A stretch of 64,000 nt of DNA. Origin: Marsupella aquatica. Taxonomy: Eukaryota > Marchantiophyta. The translations under genes and the position numbers were made by a program. This document shows positions 62,530-64,000 of the stretch, piece by piece. The stretch covers positions 19,840,001-19,904,000 of the forward strand of contig OZ316891.1 in the NCBI GenBank assembly GCA_973895155.1, given 5' to 3'. Each line of letters opens with the position of its first letter. Position 1 is the first letter of the stretch. The notes under the pieces are model-generated. The model did no database searches, was not told the origin of the DNA, and saw nothing but the letters and a program-made list of their open reading frames with translations.

Positions 62530-64000
62530 GCGAAAAAGATGCTCCCTGCGCAAGAGTCCATTTATTGGACCAAACCATGGGGGTTCACTACCTTGATTGT
62601 CTCCGTATTGGGTATGCCTTCCCTAGTGGTTGCCTCATGCTTGTTATTAAGGAGAGCCATGGTTTAGAGACTTCACTCTAGATCATAGGCTCTAGAAGGC
62701 AACTTTTGATTGCAGATTATTAGTCAGATTTTGTGTAGGCTTTAATTCTAACAATATACTGGGCATTGCCGCCCCGCTCCTTTTCAAAAAAGTGCTGTGT
62801 GCACTTTATTTTAGTGCCATGCTGAATGTTAATTATTTTGATCAGCCGAGTACCTATGCTTTATTACACTGAAGACTTCCAGATAAGACAAAGAAATGCA
62901 GGTGAGTAAAGGAAATTGTTGAGACCATGTGGTCCTTACTATACAGGCATGTTGTCATCTTGGCCCATGCTTCCTTACCATGCAGGCACACATATAAAGC
63001 CTGGGTGAAAAGTTTATGATGGGAAGAAGAAATGTATTTTGATTTGTTTCCATCTATTTTTTATTTTTACTTATTACTTTTCCTGTTTTTAATAATGTTT
63101 GAAGGATAGGGGTGTTGTTGTTTTTTTGTTTTTCTCTTGGGTTTCTGGTCAAATTCACGGGGTCAATTTGAACCCTTGCCCACCTCTCGCACCTCTCCTA
63201 TTTTAATAAGGTCAGGTGGATGTTTTTGTTCCATTTGTTAGTGCAGGCAAATTGTTATGGCAAAGTGGTTCAACCTTGCACAATATTTGTTTTTGGCCCT
63301 CATTTAAACTTTATTTATCTTTGTTTCCCATTTCATTTTAACTTTATTTATCTTTGTTTCCCATTTCATTTTCTTTGCATCACCTGACATAGTTTTAGTT
63401 TGCATAGAGTTTCCTTTTTTGCTCCAATGGATTTTCTCCTTTCCCTATGGGATTAGTTTTCTTTGAAACCCTATTAGCATCAAACACTTTTTCACCCACA
63501 ATCTTTTATGTTGACCAAAAACATCCACATGGACAACACCTTGCACCCAAATTAGGTGATTAATTTATTTCCTGAGGGGAAAAGGAGTGAGGGGAAAAGG
63601 AGTGGATGGACATAGGAAGGGAATATATCAAGGGATACTCACAGTGCATCCACCTGGCCCTTGTCTTCCCTTAGCCTCAAGAAAGAAATAAATCACCTCT
63701 CTGTCCCCCTCCCCTCACCTGGGGAGAGAAAGGGGAGGGAGAGGAGGAGAAAAATGTTGCATGACCCTACTTGGACCCTCTTGTTGCTGTTGCCTGTCTT
63801 ACATAGATCTCTTCACCTTGCCTCAATGACACCTATTTTCCTCAATGACTTCCTCCAAGAAATTTTTTTGCATCCATTTGCAGAATCACATCTTTTTCAC
63901 ATGGAGATCGTTAATGCAAAGACATTTTTTTGGTATAGATTTGCACCATGACATCGCTGTCGCATGAGTATCTTCTACGCAAACACATCTTTTTCGTATT
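62530..64000. other. AT-rich intergenic region with a 33-bp duplication
   Basis: No gene is supported. AACTTTATTTATCTTTGTTT then CCCATTTCATTTT is duplicated at 63307-63339 and 63340-63372. GAGGGGAAAAGGAGTG is duplicated near 63576-63604. A plus-strand open frame at 63661-63951 has no motif. Confidence 0.45.

Noticed and set aside
63661-63951. Small secreted protein
   Set aside because: The hydrophobic run LLLLLPVL is internal, and the rest has no pattern. The frame runs to the window edge in AT-rich sequence.

Overview
This is nuclear DNA from a land plant. The only intact, expressed-looking gene is a spliced elongation factor 1-alpha (EF-1A) gene on the minus strand at about 60.1-62.2 kb. 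Its promoter and leader carry plant telo-box-like AAACCCTAA sequences. The rest is layered mobile-element DNA: Copia, Gypsy, LINE, CACTA/En-Spm and Crypton-like fragments, several unrecognised element-encoded genes, and many minisatellites. A second coding intron in EF-1A and the unfamiliar element genes hint at a non-seed plant with a large genome, but I cannot name a species.

Layout. 0-8.1 kb: a decayed Copia gag copy; a decayed gene with a lysine-rich linker and a ParB-like domain (2.2-5.36 kb); a decayed Crypton-like tyrosine-recombinase fragment (5.9-6.5 kb); two minisatellites. 8.9-14.82 kb: the left part of a Ty3/Gypsy element (LTR piece, gag, reverse transcriptase, RNase H, start of integrase). 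14.82-55.41 kb: a block that interrupts the integrase gene. 55.41-57.2 kb: the rest of that Gypsy element (integrase core, a PHD finger, LTR). 57.2-58.2 kb: the same two minisatellite families in mirror order, so the Gypsy element probably landed inside them. 58.4-58.8 kb: three near-identical 134-bp repeats. 60-62.2 kb: EF-1A. 62.2-64 kb: gene-free.

The 40.6-kb block begins and ends with imperfect inverted repeats of about 28 bp. It sits exactly where the integrase reading frame breaks and resumes. Inside are: unrecognised plus-strand genes (15.6-21.4 kb) with a private palindrome; a lone LTR (22.9-23.1 kb); a spliced minus-strand gene with an N6/N4 DNA methyltransferase-like domain and its own private palindrome in its introns (24.7-27.4 kb); a second Copia gag (27.4-28.7 kb); a long coiled-coil gene broken by two stops and one frameshift (29.2-32.8 kb); a gene-poor tandem region with three copies of a covarying RNA-like fold (33.9-37.7 kb); an LTR with primer-binding site (39.0-39.4 kb); a CACTA transposase (39.4-42.7 kb); a LINE 3' end; a Gly/Ser 81-bp minisatellite (46.9-47.4 kb); and a multi-exon HGK-motif transposase-like gene (49.6-54.2 kb) into which a LINE has inserted. 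Whether the block is one cargo-bearing transposon or a pile of nested insertions cannot be settled from one copy.

Most element genes have stop codons or frameshifts and are annotated as pseudogenes. The strongest leads are the covarying triple-copy structure, the inverted-repeat-bounded 40.6-kb block, the plant methyltransferase/ParB-like genes, the private palindromes, and the PHD finger on the Gypsy polyprotein.
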